From Elizabethkingia bruuniana (GTDB lineage Bacteria; Bacteroidota; Bacteroidia; Flavobacteriales; Weeksellaceae), in the NCBI RefSeq assembly GCF_002024805.1, contig NZ_CP014337.1, forward strand, positions 4,340,001 to 4,404,000: a stretch of 64,000 nt of DNA, in the 5' to 3' direction. Shown here one piece after another: positions 35,565 to 45,842 of this stretch. The translations under genes and the position numbers were made by a program. The stretch's first letter is position 1. Every line of letters starts with the position of its first letter. The notes under the pieces were generated by a model. That model saw nothing but the letters and a program-made list of their open reading frames with translations, was not told the DNA's origin and made no database searches.

Positions 35565-36174
35565 TTTGCTGTTTTTTCTGATATAAGATCGGGTTCAAAC
35601 TCTCATCATTATACATTTTCATCTGTTTGTAAGTTTTCATTTTAACCGATCCGCTACTTATATCAGTAAGCAACTGTTCTATGGCTGAAGATAAATCTAT
35701 ATGCTGTTCTTGTAGTACAGCTAGTTTTGCAGCGCATTTTTCGCGATGCTCCACGCTTGCAGTTTCTCTGTTAGTCTCCTGGTCCATGTGATAGATTTTC
35801 AATGCTAAAATTGATAACCTGTCAACGGCCCATGCTGGAGTTTCTGTATTCAGTTTCGCATCTGCTTTTGCCGGAACATCTTTATATTTTTCAAAAAAAT
35901 AACTGTCTATGTATTCCACAAGATCAGTTCTTTTCTGATTAGAGGCATCTATCCTTCTTTTTATCAGAAGGGCTTCATCTGGAGAAATATTTTCATCGCG
36001 GATAATGTCTTCAAGATGCCACTGAACGGTATCGATCCAATTCTTTGAATACAAAAGCCGTTCCAAACTTCCTTCTGAGAATGGATTTTGCTCGGGTGCA
36101 TCTACATGATCCTGAATATGATACTGGATAATAGACTGATTGAAAATATCCCAGGCTGTTTTTGTCAGGGACAT
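35557..36174 (-). CDS. DUF4254 family protein
   Basis: 205 residues, soluble, helical. 'YSKNWIDTVQWHLEDIIRDE' and 'LIKRRIDASNQKRTDLVEYI' identify DUF4254, a Bacteroidota family of unknown function often next to glycosyltransferase or envelope genes. It is 3 bases downstream of tatA and overlaps the next lipoprotein gene. Confidence 0.8.
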   Translation of the reverse strand: MSLTKTAWDIFNQSIIQYHIQDHVDAPEQNPFSEGSLERLLYSKNWIDTVQWHLEDIIRDENISPDEALLIKRRIDASNQKRTDLVEYIDSYFFEKYKDVPAKADAKLNTETPAWAVDRLSILALKIYHMDQETNRETASVEHREKCAAKLAVLQEQHIDLSSAIEQLLTDISSGSVKMKTYKQMKMYNDESLNPILYQKKQQNG

Positions 36175-36177
36175 ATC

Positions 36178-36372
36178 TTATGCTTGTTTGTTATCCTGGT
36201 TTTCAGGTTTTTTATCCTCTTCTTTTACCGCATCCTTAAATTCTTTGATACCAGAACCCATACCACGCATTAATTCAGGGATTTTTTTACCTCCGAATAA
36301 CAATAGAAGGATTACCAGTACAATAAGAACATGGGTAATAGATAGCTGTAATATGATTGCTAAATTGTTCAT
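36178..36372 (-). CDS. tatA: Sec-independent translocase component TatA/E
   Basis: 64 residues: one membrane helix (about 12-26), then '[20 protein letters not shown]', the conserved FG hinge and amphipathic helix of TatA, and a charged tail. It forms the pore of twin-arginine export together with TatC, which is not in this window. It lies 38 bases downstream of the EnvC-like gene. Confidence 0.92.
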   Translation of the reverse strand: MNNLAIILQLSITHVLIVLVILLLLFGGKKIPELMRGMGSGIKEFKDAVKEEDKKPENQDNKQA

Positions 36373-36410
36373 TTTTTGGATTATTTATTTCTGCAAAGAT
36401 ACAATATAAT

Positions 36411-37964
36411 TTAGTTCGAAATCCATCCAAGTGGATCAACCGGAGAGTTTCCGTTCCAGATCTGGAATTCCAGCGTATAAGTGCCATCCAGATCCAGTCC
36501 TACCTGTCCGATTGGAGTACCCGTAGAGACCTGTTGGTTCTGAGATACAGATACTGAACTTAGATTGGAGTAGATGGTAAAGTAAGAACCATGTCTTACC
36601 ATTACGGTTTTGGAGCCTCCGACATATAATATTTTGGTTACAACACCCGGGAATACAGATTTTGCAACTGAACCTGCAGGTACAGATATCTTAATTCCGG
36701 AGTTTTCTTCCTGAATATTCTTGAATACTGGGTGAGGCTGGCGTCCGAAGCGGTGTGTGATCTGTCCTCTTACAGGGAATGGCATACGACCTCTGTTATC
36801 TGCAAAATTAGATCCTGAGGTAGTAGTTGCACCATAATCTTTCATCACCTTATCTTCTGCTGCTTTCTTAGCATCATTATTTGATTTTGCCAGTCTTGCT
36901 TCTGCGTCTCTTGCAGCAGCAGCTCTGTCCTCAGCTGCTTTAGCTCTTGCAGCAGCTTCACGGGATTCTTTTTCAGCGGCTAATTTTTTAGCTGTCGCTC
37001 TTTCATTAGCCTCAGTTTTTGCCGCTTCATCAGCACGTCTTTTCTCGTCCGCTGCCTTTTTCGCTGCTAATTCAGCTGCTCTTCTTGCCTCAGCTTCAGC
37101 CGCTTTTCTTTCTCTTTCCAGAGCTTCAGCTTTAGCACGGTTTTCAGCTTCAATACGAGCTTTTTCTTTTTCGGCTGCGATTCGGGCTAAACGGCGTCTC
37201 TCTTCTTCCGCTTTTCTTTCAGCCTCGGCTTTAGCCTTAGCAATACGGATCTCTTCATTAATAATTCTTCTGATCTCACCTTCAAGCTTTTTAGATTCTA
37301 CCTGTTTCTGGCGGATTTCAGCTGCGATTTTAGACTCATTTTGTTTAAACTCAGCTAAAAGAACCTCTTTCTGTTCTCTTTCAACATTAATCGTTTTAAG
37401 CTCTTTCTGCTGATTCAGCATCAAGATCTCCTTATCTTTTTTAGATTTTTCGCGTAATGAAACAGTTGATTTTACCTGATTGGTTTTATCTGTAATTTCA
37501 GCTGCTTTTTTATCCTGAAAATCTGAATATTGTTTTAAATACTGAATTCTTCTAAGGGCTTCTCCTAAGTTTTTAGAAGAAAGGATAAAGGTTACCTTAT
37601 TTTGAACACCTTTATTTTTATAGGCTTTTACTAGGATATCAGCATAGTTTTTTCTAAGAACACCTAATTCGCGGTTGTATTTATTGATTTCCAGCTGACG
37701 TCTGTAAATGTCATCCTCTATGAAGCGCTTCTCCTTTTGGGTATTGGTGTACAGTTTTTCTCGTAAACCAATTTTCTGGTTCAGGTTCTGCAAATAAGCA
37801 ACGGAAAGGCGGGATTCTTTTTGCGACTTTGCCAGATCTGCATTTAGAGTGGCAATTTGCTTTTTAAGATCAGCATTCTGTTGTTGGAGTTTTTCTTTTT
37901 GCTGCCCGAAAGCACCTAAGCTTATGATGGAAAATAGGAGAAAGTATAGCTTCTTTTGTGTCAT
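36411..37964 (-). CDS. EnvC-like murein hydrolase activator with degenerate LytM domain
   Basis: 517 residues. Signal peptide (ending GAFGQ), a long coiled coil (about 20-235), an extended Ala/Glu/Arg/Lys-rich helix (about 235-375; 'EKARIEAENRAKAEALERER'), then a C-terminal M23/LytM domain. In the LytM domain the zinc ligands are lost: 'EENSGIKI' replaces the H..GiDi block, 'HGSYFTIYSNL' replaces HG.Y.T.Y.HL, and 'LEFQIW' replaces HxH. It therefore probably activates amidases, as EnvC/NlpD do, rather than cutting itself. It overlaps the DUF4292 gene by 4 bases. Confidence 0.85.
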   Translation of the reverse strand: MTQKKLYFLLFSIISLGAFGQQKEKLQQQNADLKKQIATLNADLAKSQKESRLSVAYLQNLNQKIGLREKLYTNTQKEKRFIEDDIYRRQLEINKYNRELGVLRKNYADILVKAYKNKGVQNKVTFILSSKNLGEALRRIQYLKQYSDFQDKKAAEITDKTNQVKSTVSLREKSKKDKEILMLNQQKELKTINVEREQKEVLLAEFKQNESKIAAEIRQKQVESKKLEGEIRRIINEEIRIAKAKAEAERKAEEERRRLARIAAEKEKARIEAENRAKAEALERERKAAEAEARRAAELAAKKAADEKRRADEAAKTEANERATAKKLAAEKESREAAARAKAAEDRAAAARDAEARLAKSNNDAKKAAEDKVMKDYGATTTSGSNFADNRGRMPFPVRGQITHRFGRQPHPVFKNIQEENSGIKISVPAGSVAKSVFPGVVTKILYVGGSKTVMVRHGSYFTIYSNLSSVSVSQNQQVSTGTPIGQVGLDLDGTYTLEFQIWNGNSPVDPLGWISN

Positions 37965-38764
37965 TTAATCTCTTTCTTTGTATAGTTAGACGGCACAGAA
38001 TACGGTGTATCCATCCTGGAAAAATCAAAGGTCGTATTTTCGATCAAAATTTGATCGGTTTTTTTATTTTTTATAATTATTTTAACATTCTTAGGGAAGT
38101 TTTCATTGTTGGCACTTATCCAGTCAGAATAATTAATCTCCAGCTGATTATCAGATTTAGCATCATTGATCTGCACCTTGTTTAGTCTGAATCCGGAATC
38201 ATAATCTATACTTACATTATAAGAAGAAACTTTCCCGTCTACAGTAACTTCCTGTGGCTTTACAGACTTTAGATTATAGCCCTGTGCGTTCAGAGTAAGG
38301 GTGAAATCTTTATCGTTTACAGGAACAAAAGTTCTTCCTGTTAGTAGGTTTTGCAGTGCCTGATAATTGATGAAGTTTACACCCAAAAGATTATTCAGAT
38401 AGGTGAAGTCAGAATCAATATAGGTTCTGTTTATTTTTTCATAACCTTTAATTCCTTCTGGTGTAGCAACTCCACGTGCGCCTGTTAGTCCCAAAAGAGC
38501 TGTAATGTTGGCCCATACTTTCTTGTTGTTTTCTATATAAAAAACAGCATTAAGCTGTGGAATGAATTTTCCGTTTTCTATATTTATTTTACTGGAGATT
38601 TTCACAGCATCAAAAGCCGATGGCTGCTGGATGTGTGAGAAGAAAGACGCATTGTCTTTTACAGATTCGTGCGTATTTTTAGGTGCAGTTTCTTTTGCGA
38701 TATTTCTGGATGCACAAGATGCCAGAGATGCTGCGACAAGAATATACAGAATTGGATTTTTCAT
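37961..38764 (-). CDS. DUF4292 lipoprotein
   Basis: 267 residues with lipobox SLASC (Cys17). 'ISSKINIENGKFIPQLNAVF' and 'LTGARGVATPEGIKGYEKIN' fit DUF4292, a LolA/LolB-like fold in Bacteroidota. It overlaps the EnvC-like gene start by 4 bases, a pairing I remember as common in Flavobacteriia. Possibly helps lipoprotein or envelope sorting; unproven. Confidence 0.8.
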   Translation of the reverse strand: MKNPILYILVAASLASCASRNIAKETAPKNTHESVKDNASFFSHIQQPSAFDAVKISSKINIENGKFIPQLNAVFYIENNKKVWANITALLGLTGARGVATPEGIKGYEKINRTYIDSDFTYLNNLLGVNFINYQALQNLLTGRTFVPVNDKDFTLTLNAQGYNLKSVKPQEVTVDGKVSSYNVSIDYDSGFRLNKVQINDAKSDNQLEINYSDWISANNENFPKNVKIIIKNKKTDQILIENTTFDFSRMDTPYSVPSNYTKKEIK

Positions 38765-38839
38765 GTTGAAGGTTTTAAAATTACCGGCGAAAATCAGACC
38801 AAAAAAATTAAGAATGTTAAAATGTGCTAAACCAGAAAA

Positions 38840-39280
38840 CTAGTTTTTAGCAACACCAGAACTTCCGAATCCTCCGGCACCACGCTCCGTCTCTTCAAGG
38901 CTTTCTACATGGATCCATTCTGCTGTTTCATGCTTAGCAATTACCAACTGGGCAATACGGTCTCCGTCATTGATTGTAAATTCATCTTTAGATAAATTAG
39001 CCAGAATAACGCCAACTTCTCCACGGTAATCAGCATCAATTGTTCCCGGAGAGTTCAGGCAGGTAACCCCGTTTTTAAAAGCCAGTCCGCTTCTCGGTCT
39101 TACTTGAGCTTCATAACCTACCGGAAGTTCAATGAACAATCCTGTTGGGATAATTCTTCTTTCCAATGACTGTAGAGTAATAGGAGCTTCGATATTGGCA
39201 TAAAGGTCCATTCCTGCTGATTGTGCGGTTTGATATTTTGGTAAATCGTGTTTAGATTTATTAATTACTTTTATTTTCAT
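38840..39280 (-). CDS. dut: deoxyuridine 5'-triphosphate nucleotidohydrolase
   Basis: 146 residues with all five dUTPase motifs: 'SAGMDLYAN', 'RPRSGLAF', '[13 protein letters not shown]', 'DRIAQLVI' and C-terminal '[10 protein letters not shown]'. It hydrolyses dUTP to dUMP as a trimer, keeping uracil out of DNA and feeding dTMP synthesis. It is two bases downstream of the flippase gene. Confidence 0.95.
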   Translation of the reverse strand: MKIKVINKSKHDLPKYQTAQSAGMDLYANIEAPITLQSLERRIIPTGLFIELPVGYEAQVRPRSGLAFKNGVTCLNSPGTIDADYRGEVGVILANLSKDEFTINDGDRIAQLVIAKHETAEWIHVESLEETERGAGGFGSSGVAKN

Positions 39281-39282
39281 GT

Positions 39283-40734
39283 TTATGATTTTCTGAAATT
39301 TTTAATTGTGTCTTTTTCTAAGAACAGTACAAGCCCCAAAAATATTAAGAATAATCCGTTACCTAAAATTAAATTTCCATTGAAGGTGTAATATGATAAG
39401 TAGGAAAACAGAATAGAAAGTATCAGATACACCAATAGCTTCTTCATATTGTATGGGATAGGGTAGTAATATTGTCCAAGGAAGAAAGATATAATCATCA
39501 TTACAAAATAAGATGCAAAAGTTGCCCAGGCACTAGCCCAATATCCATATTCCGGAATGAAAAAGTAGTTGATGCCAATGGTTACAGCAGCACCAATAAT
39601 AGAAATGTAGGCCCCAAAAATGGTTTTATCGGTTAGTTTATACCATATAGAAAGGTTGAGATATACTCCAAGGAATACAGATGCAACCAGTACGATTGGA
39701 ACAATAGGAATTCCCGAGTAATATTCTTTGTTACGGATATATTCATGTGCAATCCATTCCAGATTAGCGCATAAGCCCAAAAGCATAAGGCAGTTGGCAA
39801 CTACGAAAAAAGTCATTAGTTTGGAGTATGCCTGTCCCGAATTATCTTTTTTAGCATGCGAGAAAAAGAAGGGTTCAATTCCCATAAGATATGCCTGTCT
39901 GAATAGCGTCATAAAAGTAACCAATCGACAAACTGTCCCGTAAATGGACATTTGTTGTGTACTTTCTCCTTCTGGAAGTAGATATTTAAGAAACTGACGA
40001 TCCAGGGTTTCATTTACTACGCCAGCAAGTCCGGCAATGGTGATTGGCCAGGAATACGCCATCATCTTTTTCCATAGTGGGAAGCTGAATTTAGAGAATT
40101 TGACCTCCTTAAGTTCCCTGAAAAGCATTAAAAATGTTGCAATGCTGGCAATAAGGTTGGCTACAAACACATATCCTATTCCAAATTCTTTATTATAAGT
40201 AAAACCAAAGAGTCCTTTGTCTCCCAGTTTAGGTAAAACTACAATGAATAAAATTAGTAGTACAAAGTTGATTACACCATTCAGAATCTTAATAACGGCA
40301 AACTTCTTTGGGCGTCCTGTTTTTCTCAGAATAACAAAAGGCATTGTACTAAGCCCGTCTATTCCAAGGATAAAAAGCATCATGGTAAGGTAATTAACCT
40401 GATCTGGTGTTTTGAAAGCATCTGCAATAGGATATCTGAAGATATAACATAACAACATAAAAAGCAAAGATGCTCCGGCAACACTAAAAGTTGATGTGGT
40501 AATTAATTTCTGTGTATCATCTTCTTTTTCGGCGAAACGGAAGAATGTAGTTTCCATTCCATGGGAAAGTAATACCACTATAATTCCGGCTACAGAATAG
40601 AAATCTACAAACGGAGCTAGTGCCTGTGGACCAAACGCGCGAGTAAGGAAAGGGCTTATAATAAAAGGGAAAAGTCGAATGATAATTGTCCCGAAGCCAT
40701 ATATTGCTGTCTGTCCTAAAAGTTTCTTGTACAA
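39283..40734 (-). CDS. oligosaccharide flippase (Wzx/MVF superfamily)
   Basis: 483 residues with about 12-14 membrane helices. The N-terminus '[20 protein letters not shown]' is typical of Wzx-type polysaccharide exporters, and '[20 protein letters not shown]' is a loop common to Bacteroidota members. It flips lipid-linked sugar repeat units across the inner membrane. No glycosyltransferase cluster is adjacent; it is paired with dut. Confidence 0.82.
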   Translation of the reverse strand: MYKKLLGQTAIYGFGTIIIRLFPFIISPFLTRAFGPQALAPFVDFYSVAGIIVVLLSHGMETTFFRFAEKEDDTQKLITTSTFSVAGASLLFMLLCYIFRYPIADAFKTPDQVNYLTMMLFILGIDGLSTMPFVILRKTGRPKKFAVIKILNGVINFVLLILFIVVLPKLGDKGLFGFTYNKEFGIGYVFVANLIASIATFLMLFRELKEVKFSKFSFPLWKKMMAYSWPITIAGLAGVVNETLDRQFLKYLLPEGESTQQMSIYGTVCRLVTFMTLFRQAYLMGIEPFFFSHAKKDNSGQAYSKLMTFFVVANCLMLLGLCANLEWIAHEYIRNKEYYSGIPIVPIVLVASVFLGVYLNLSIWYKLTDKTIFGAYISIIGAAVTIGINYFFIPEYGYWASAWATFASYFVMMIISFFLGQYYYPIPYNMKKLLVYLILSILFSYLSYYTFNGNLILGNGLFLIFLGLVLFLEKDTIKNFRKS

Positions 40735-40911
40735 AGCTCAAAAATTTCCGCAAAGATAAAAATAGATTTTGATTTCTTATTTTTAGGATGAAGCCTTACA
40801 TTTGTTGTAATCTAAAAAAGTAAAAATAAAACAAGCCATAACATTGGTTTCTATATAGGAAAACTGAAGTGTTGGTAAGTTTTATCTGATAATTAAATAA
40901 ATTACAACCAG

Positions 40912-42246
40912 ATGAAAGTCCTGATAAAAAATGCCAGAATCGTCAATGAAAATCAAATTATTGAAAGCGATCTGCTAATTGAAAATGATATTATTTCCAA
41001 AATATCAGTAAATATCTCGGAAGCAGAAGCGGAACGAGTAATAGATGCTGAAGGAAAATATTTGCTACCGGGTATTATTGATGATCAGGTGCATTTCAGA
41101 GAGCCGGGACTAACACATAAAGGAAATATTGAATCTGAAAGCCGTGCAGCTGTTGCCGGAGGGATTACCAGTTTTATAGATCAGCCGAATACGGTACCAA
41201 ATGCTGTTACGCAGGAATTGCTGGAAGATAAATATAAAATTGCTGCGGAGAAAGCCTATGCCAACTATGGCTTTATGATGGGCGGCACCAATGATAATCT
41301 GGAGGAACTTCTGAAAACGAATCCTAGAAATGTTCCGGGAATTAAATTGTTTTTAGGCTCTTCCACAGGGAATATGCTGGTTGATAATCCTGAAACACTG
41401 GAGAATATTTTTAGCAATACTCAAATGCTTATTGCTGTACATTGTGAAGATGAAGCAACAATTAAAGCGAATACTCAAAAATATGTAGATGAATATGGTG
41501 ATGATATTCCGATGAAATTCCACCACTTGATTCGTAGTGAGGAGGCGTGTTATAAATCTTCATCCAAGGCTATTGAGCTGGCGAAAAAGACCGGAGCAAG
41601 ACTGCATATTTTCCATTTATCAACAGCGAAAGAGACAGAATTATTCAGAAATGATATTCCGCTAAAAGATAAAAAGATTACAGCAGAAGTATGTGTACAT
41701 CATCTTACTTTTACCAATGACGATTACGAGACAAAAGGTTCTCTGATCAAATGGAATCCTGCTGTAAAAACCCAGAAGGACAAAGACGGATTATGGGAAG
41801 CTCTGTTGGATGATCGTATAGATGTAATTGCTACGGACCATGCACCGCATACTTTTGAAGAAAAGCAAAATGTGTATACAAAATGCCCGTCTGGCGGACC
41901 TTTAGTACAGCACTCATTAGTAGTAATGCTGGAGAATTATCATAACGGAAAAATCTCTCTGGAAAAGATTGTGGAAAAGATGTGTCATAATCCTGCCATA
42001 CTCTTTAAAGTAGAAAAACGTGGTTATGTGAAAGAGGGATATAAAGCCGATTTGGTATTGGTGGATTTAAATGAAAACTGGACAGTAGCTAAAGACAATC
42101 TTTTATATCAATGTGGATGGAGCCCGTTCGAAGGAGCGAATTTCCATTCGAAAGTTACCCATACTTTTGTAAACGGACAATTAGCTTTTGAGAATGGAAA
42201 AGTTACAGAAGGTAAGTTTGGTGAAAGATTGCTTTTTGAAGCATAA
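40912..42246 (+). CDS. pyrC: dihydroorotase, class I type
   Basis: 444 residues. 'GIIDDQVHFREPGLTHKGNI' holds the metal loop, but the usual HxH reads Q-V-H. Other sites are intact: Lys in 'GIKLFLGSSTGN', His in 'AVHCEDE' and 'IFHLSTA', and 'IATDHAPHTFEEKQ'. It cyclises carbamoyl-aspartate in pyrimidine synthesis. Gln for the first His is, from memory, usual for the Bacteroidota branch. Monocistronic: flanked by a divergent gene and a strong terminator. Confidence 0.85.
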   Translation: MKVLIKNARIVNENQIIESDLLIENDIISKISVNISEAEAERVIDAEGKYLLPGIIDDQVHFREPGLTHKGNIESESRAAVAGGITSFIDQPNTVPNAVTQELLEDKYKIAAEKAYANYGFMMGGTNDNLEELLKTNPRNVPGIKLFLGSSTGNMLVDNPETLENIFSNTQMLIAVHCEDEATIKANTQKYVDEYGDDIPMKFHHLIRSEEACYKSSSKAIELAKKTGARLHIFHLSTAKETELFRNDIPLKDKKITAEVCVHHLTFTNDDYETKGSLIKWNPAVKTQKDKDGLWEALLDDRIDVIATDHAPHTFEEKQNVYTKCPSGGPLVQHSLVVMLENYHNGKISLEKIVEKMCHNPAILFKVEKRGYVKEGYKADLVLVDLNENWTVAKDNLLYQCGWSPFEGANFHSKVTHTFVNGQLAFENGKVTEGKFGERLLFEA

Positions 42247-42269
42247 GAAATATAAAAACGCTTAACTAT

Positions 42270-42304
42270 AAATGGCCGGAAATTTCTTCCGGCCATTTTT
42301 TTGT
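42270..42304 (+). terminator. terminator of pyrC
   Basis: AAATGGCCGGAA/TTCCGGCCATTT 12-bp stem, then seven Ts. Confidence 0.92.
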
Positions 42305-42349
42305 TTTCCTAACCACAAAAGAGACAAAAGATTTTACAACTAAACTAAG

Positions 42350-42450
42350 AACCTGTTTGAGTTTTATTAAATACTTTATTGTTAGCTTATAGGTGTCAGG
42401 CTGAGCCTGGTTTATAGGGCGCCTGACGAACCAAACTATCGAAGCCTTTT
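42350..42450. repeat. second copy of the MITE-like/REP repeat
   Basis: 'gaacctgtttgagttt', 'taggtgtcaggctgagcc', 'tttatagggcgcctgacgaa' and 'ctatcgaagcc' match the element at 16718-16881 unit by unit. The right terminal inverted repeat is missing. Confidence 0.6.
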
Positions 42451-42463
42451 TTCCTGCTGAAAG

Positions 42464-44758
42464 CTATTTCTTTGGTTTATTGCTCATGTAGAAAACGATC
42501 TTTCCACCATTCATAATATCTGAATGTTTTAGGGTAAAGTTTTTAATTTCTTTCCCGTTGAGAAGGATCTTTTGTACATAGACATTTTCCGGACTCTGAT
42601 TAACGGCTTCAATTTCAAAATTCTTTCCGTTCTCCAGTGTTAAGACTGCATTGCTTACAGCCGGACTCCCGATAGCATAATCTTCTGATCCGGGGGCTAC
42701 AGGGTAAAAGCCTAAAGAACTTAGTATATACCATGCACTCATTTGCCCGGTATCATCATTCCCGCCTAATCCGTCGGGAGTAGACTTATACTGCATTTCT
42801 AAGATATGACGTACCTGCTTTTGAGTTTTCCACGGCTGTCCGGTCCAATTATAAAAATAAGCAACATGATGTGCCGGTTCATTACCATGGACATAGCCAC
42901 CAATAATGCCCTCGCGGGTAATGTCTTCGGTATCTGCGAAGAATTCATCTGGTAGATGCATGGAAAATAGCTTGTCCAGTTTGGAAGCAAATTTTTGTTT
43001 TCCGCCCATTTGCTGGATTAACCCTTCCGGGTTATGAGGAACAAAAAAGCTGTAGTTCCAGGAATTACCTTCAATAAAACCTTGTCCATGGGTACTCAGT
43101 AAATCGAAATCTTTTTTGAAGCTGCCATCTGCCAAACGGGGGCGCATAAAGCCTGTAGTTTTATCAAAGTTATTTCTCCAGTTTTCAGAACGCTTTATAA
43201 ACTGGTTATAGATTTCAGTCTCACCCAGGTGCTTTGCCAGCTGAGCAATGGCCCAGTCATCATAGGCATATTCTAATGTATTGGAAACTGAAGTGCCATT
43301 TTTTTCTGAAGGAATATAACCTTTGTCTATATAATCTCCAATTCCTTCATAATTACGTTTGTTTGCAGTAGCTACGCATGCCATAAGGGCTGCTTTTGCA
43401 TCACCGGTGTAATTTCCTTTTATAATGGCGTCGGCTATAACACTTACACTGTGATAACCGCTCATACACCAGTTTTCATTGGCATAGTGCGACCATATTG
43501 GAAGCATTTTAAGGGATGACTGTTCATAATGTGCCATCATGGATTTTACCATGTCAGCATTTCTCTTAGGCTGAATAATATTGAAATATGGATGTAGTGC
43601 TCTGTAGGTGTCCCATAGAGAGAAAGTAGTGTAATTAGTAAAACCTTCTGCTTTGTGGATATTCTGATCAAGACCTTTGTATTCTCCATTAGCATCCATA
43701 TAAATAGTTGGGTTAATGAAAGTGTGATACATGGCAGTATAGAAATTGACTTTTTGATCTTCCGTACCCCTTATTACGATTTTGTTCAATTCTTTATTCC
43801 AGTCTTCCTGAGCCTTGGCTTTAACCTGTTCAAAAGATAAACTGCCCGTCTCTTTTTCCAGATTTTCCATTGCATTTGCCTGGCTCACAGGTGATATAGC
43901 CAATTGTACTTCTATAGCCTCATTTTCCTGAGTGTCGAAGTCAAAATACATGCGTATTTGTTTACCTGCAATCTCCGGAAAGTTTTTATTCTGATCGAAT
44001 TTTCTCCAAAAGCCGTTATATACTCTTTTGCCATCGTAGTTTTTTTGTCCATAAGACTTGAAAGGCTTAGAGAACTTCATAGCAAAATAAACAGTACGTG
44101 TCCGTGCCCAGCCATTAGTTTGACGATAACCCGTAATTGTCTTATCGTCGTTTACACGAACATAGGTCCATACATTTTTATCATTATAGTTATAAATTCC
44201 GGCCATAAGATCCAGAATAATATGAGCCTGATCGGATTTTGGAAAAGTATAACGATGTACACCTACTCTTGTCGTTGCAGTTAATTCGGCCAGAATATTA
44301 TAATCCTGAAGCTTTACTTTATAGTAACCAGCTTCAGATATCTCATCGTTATGAGAGAAGCGCGAACGATAACCACTTTCAGGATTAGAAGCTGTGCCGG
44401 GATTTAGTTTTAGTTGTCCGGTTGTTGGCATAATGAGGAAATCTCCTAAATCAGAATGTCCTGTCCCACTGAAGTGTGTGTGGCTGAATCCTGTAATCGT
44501 TTTGTCTTCATACCGGTAACCTGCACAGTATTTATAAACATCACCATTGTATTTTCCATTAAGCTCATAGGATATAGTATCTGTTTCCGGGCTTAACTGT
44601 ACCGCTCCAAACGGAACAGTGGCACCGGGAAAAGTATGCCCCATTTTTTCGGTGCCGATTAATGGATGGACATAAGGTGTTAGTTTTTGTAATTGTTGTG
44701 CACTGATGCAGAAATAAGTCATAAAAGACAGAAGGAACGTAAATTTAGTTTTTCGCAC
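42464..44758 (-). CDS. secreted glycoside hydrolase family 92 (alpha-mannosidase)
   Basis: 764 residues. Signal peptide (about 1-19), then an N-terminal beta-sandwich and a helical catalytic domain. Family signatures: 'THFSGTGHSDLGDFLIMPTT', 'LWDTYRALHPYF' and 'GLGGNDDTGQMSAWYILSSL', which contains the catalytic acids and calcium site. GH92 enzymes are exo-alpha-mannosidases, mostly alpha-1,2, trimming N-glycans. Together with GH89 and proteases nearby it suggests feeding on host glycoproteins. No SusC/D genes are in the window. Confidence 0.9.
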   Translation of the reverse strand: MRKTKFTFLLSFMTYFCISAQQLQKLTPYVHPLIGTEKMGHTFPGATVPFGAVQLSPETDTISYELNGKYNGDVYKYCAGYRYEDKTITGFSHTHFSGTGHSDLGDFLIMPTTGQLKLNPGTASNPESGYRSRFSHNDEISEAGYYKVKLQDYNILAELTATTRVGVHRYTFPKSDQAHIILDLMAGIYNYNDKNVWTYVRVNDDKTITGYRQTNGWARTRTVYFAMKFSKPFKSYGQKNYDGKRVYNGFWRKFDQNKNFPEIAGKQIRMYFDFDTQENEAIEVQLAISPVSQANAMENLEKETGSLSFEQVKAKAQEDWNKELNKIVIRGTEDQKVNFYTAMYHTFINPTIYMDANGEYKGLDQNIHKAEGFTNYTTFSLWDTYRALHPYFNIIQPKRNADMVKSMMAHYEQSSLKMLPIWSHYANENWCMSGYHSVSVIADAIIKGNYTGDAKAALMACVATANKRNYEGIGDYIDKGYIPSEKNGTSVSNTLEYAYDDWAIAQLAKHLGETEIYNQFIKRSENWRNNFDKTTGFMRPRLADGSFKKDFDLLSTHGQGFIEGNSWNYSFFVPHNPEGLIQQMGGKQKFASKLDKLFSMHLPDEFFADTEDITREGIIGGYVHGNEPAHHVAYFYNWTGQPWKTQKQVRHILEMQYKSTPDGLGGNDDTGQMSAWYILSSLGFYPVAPGSEDYAIGSPAVSNAVLTLENGKNFEIEAVNQSPENVYVQKILLNGKEIKNFTLKHSDIMNGGKIVFYMSNKPKK

Positions 44759-44887
44759 TGGTTAATGATTTTCAATACATAAAAGTAAATAAAACTCCCG
44801 AAGTATTATTTATAACATGGTGTTAAAATAATCCGGGTATATTTTCCCTTTGAATAATTTAGTATTTTTAACCAAAAAGAAAAGAAC

Positions 44888-45769
44888 ATGAGTACATATA
44901 CACAATCAATGCTGAAAGATGATGCATTGAAAGATAAAGTTATTATAGTAACAGGAGGCGGAAGTGGTCTGGGAAAGGCTATGACAAAATATTTTCTTCA
45001 ACTGGGAGCAAAGGTTGTCATAACATCCAGAAATCTGGAAAAGCTTCAGAGTACTGCTAAAGAACTAGAAGCAGAAACAGGCGGAACAGTATTTTGTGTT
45101 TCCTGCGATGTCCGGAACTGGGATGAGGTAGAAGCGATGAAAGAAGCTACACTGAAAGAATTCGGAAAGATTGATGTCTTATTGAATAATGCGGCGGGGA
45201 ACTTTATTTCTCCAACCGAAAGGTTAACGCATTCTGCATTTGATTCTGTTCTGGATATTGTACTGAAAGGAACTAAAAACTGTACGCTTTCTGTCGGAAA
45301 ACATTGGATAGATTCAAAAACACCGGGTACTGTTCTGAATATCGTAACAACATATTCGTGGACAGGATCTGCTTATGTAGTACCGTCAGCATGTGCAAAA
45401 GCAGGTGTTTTGGCTATGACAAGAAGTCTTGCAGTGGAATGGGCAAAATATGGTATCCGTTTCAATGCAATTGCTCCGGGACCATTCCCTACAAAGGGAG
45501 CATGGGAAAGATTATTGCCGGGAGATCTTGTAGAGAAATTTGATATGACCAAAAGAGTTCCGTTAAGAAGGGTGGGAGACCACCAGGAATTAGCAAATCT
45601 TGCGGCTTATCTGGTTTCTGATTTCTCTGCATATATTAACGGGGAAGTTGTTACAATAGATGGCGGTGAATGGTTGCAGGGAGCAGGTGAGTTCAATATG
45701 CTGGAAGCCATTCCACAGGAAATGTGGGATCAGTTGGAAGCAATGATAAAAGCAAAAAAATCAAGCTAA
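44888..45769 (+). CDS. SDR oxidoreductase, 2,4-dienoyl-CoA reductase type
   Basis: 293 residues. Rossmann motif 'TGGGSGLGKAM', 'NNAAGNF', and 'VPSACAKAGVLAMTRSLAVE' followed by 'GPFPTKGAWERL'. The canonical YxxxK Tyr is replaced (S-A-C-A-K), as in mitochondrial-type 2,4-dienoyl-CoA reductases, which use another Tyr. The role is probably NADPH-dependent reduction of dienoyl-CoA in unsaturated fatty-acid oxidation. Divergent from the GH92 gene; followed by its own terminator. Confidence 0.8.
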   Translation: MSTYTQSMLKDDALKDKVIIVTGGGSGLGKAMTKYFLQLGAKVVITSRNLEKLQSTAKELEAETGGTVFCVSCDVRNWDEVEAMKEATLKEFGKIDVLLNNAAGNFISPTERLTHSAFDSVLDIVLKGTKNCTLSVGKHWIDSKTPGTVLNIVTTYSWTGSAYVVPSACAKAGVLAMTRSLAVEWAKYGIRFNAIAPGPFPTKGAWERLLPGDLVEKFDMTKRVPLRRVGDHQELANLAAYLVSDFSAYINGEVVTIDGGEWLQGAGEFNMLEAIPQEMWDQLEAMIKAKKSS

Positions 45770-45792
45770 CCTTTTCAGGTTAGGAAAAAATA

Positions 45793-45822
45793 AAATCGGG
45801 ATTGTAAAATCCCGATTTTTTA
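45793..45822. terminator. terminator shared by SDR and M43 protease genes
   Basis: AAATCGGGATT/AATCCCGATTT stem with GTAA loop and T-runs on both strands between two convergent genes. Confidence 0.9.
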
Positions 45823-45842
45823 TGAAGCCGTGTTATATTTTT

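Noticed and set aside
36411-37964. EnvC-like protein considered as an active M23 endopeptidase
   Set aside because: All expected zinc-ligand positions of the LytM domain are replaced.
43904-44284. 126-codon plus-strand ORF inside the GH92 gene
   Set aside because: Antisense to a gene with clear family motifs.
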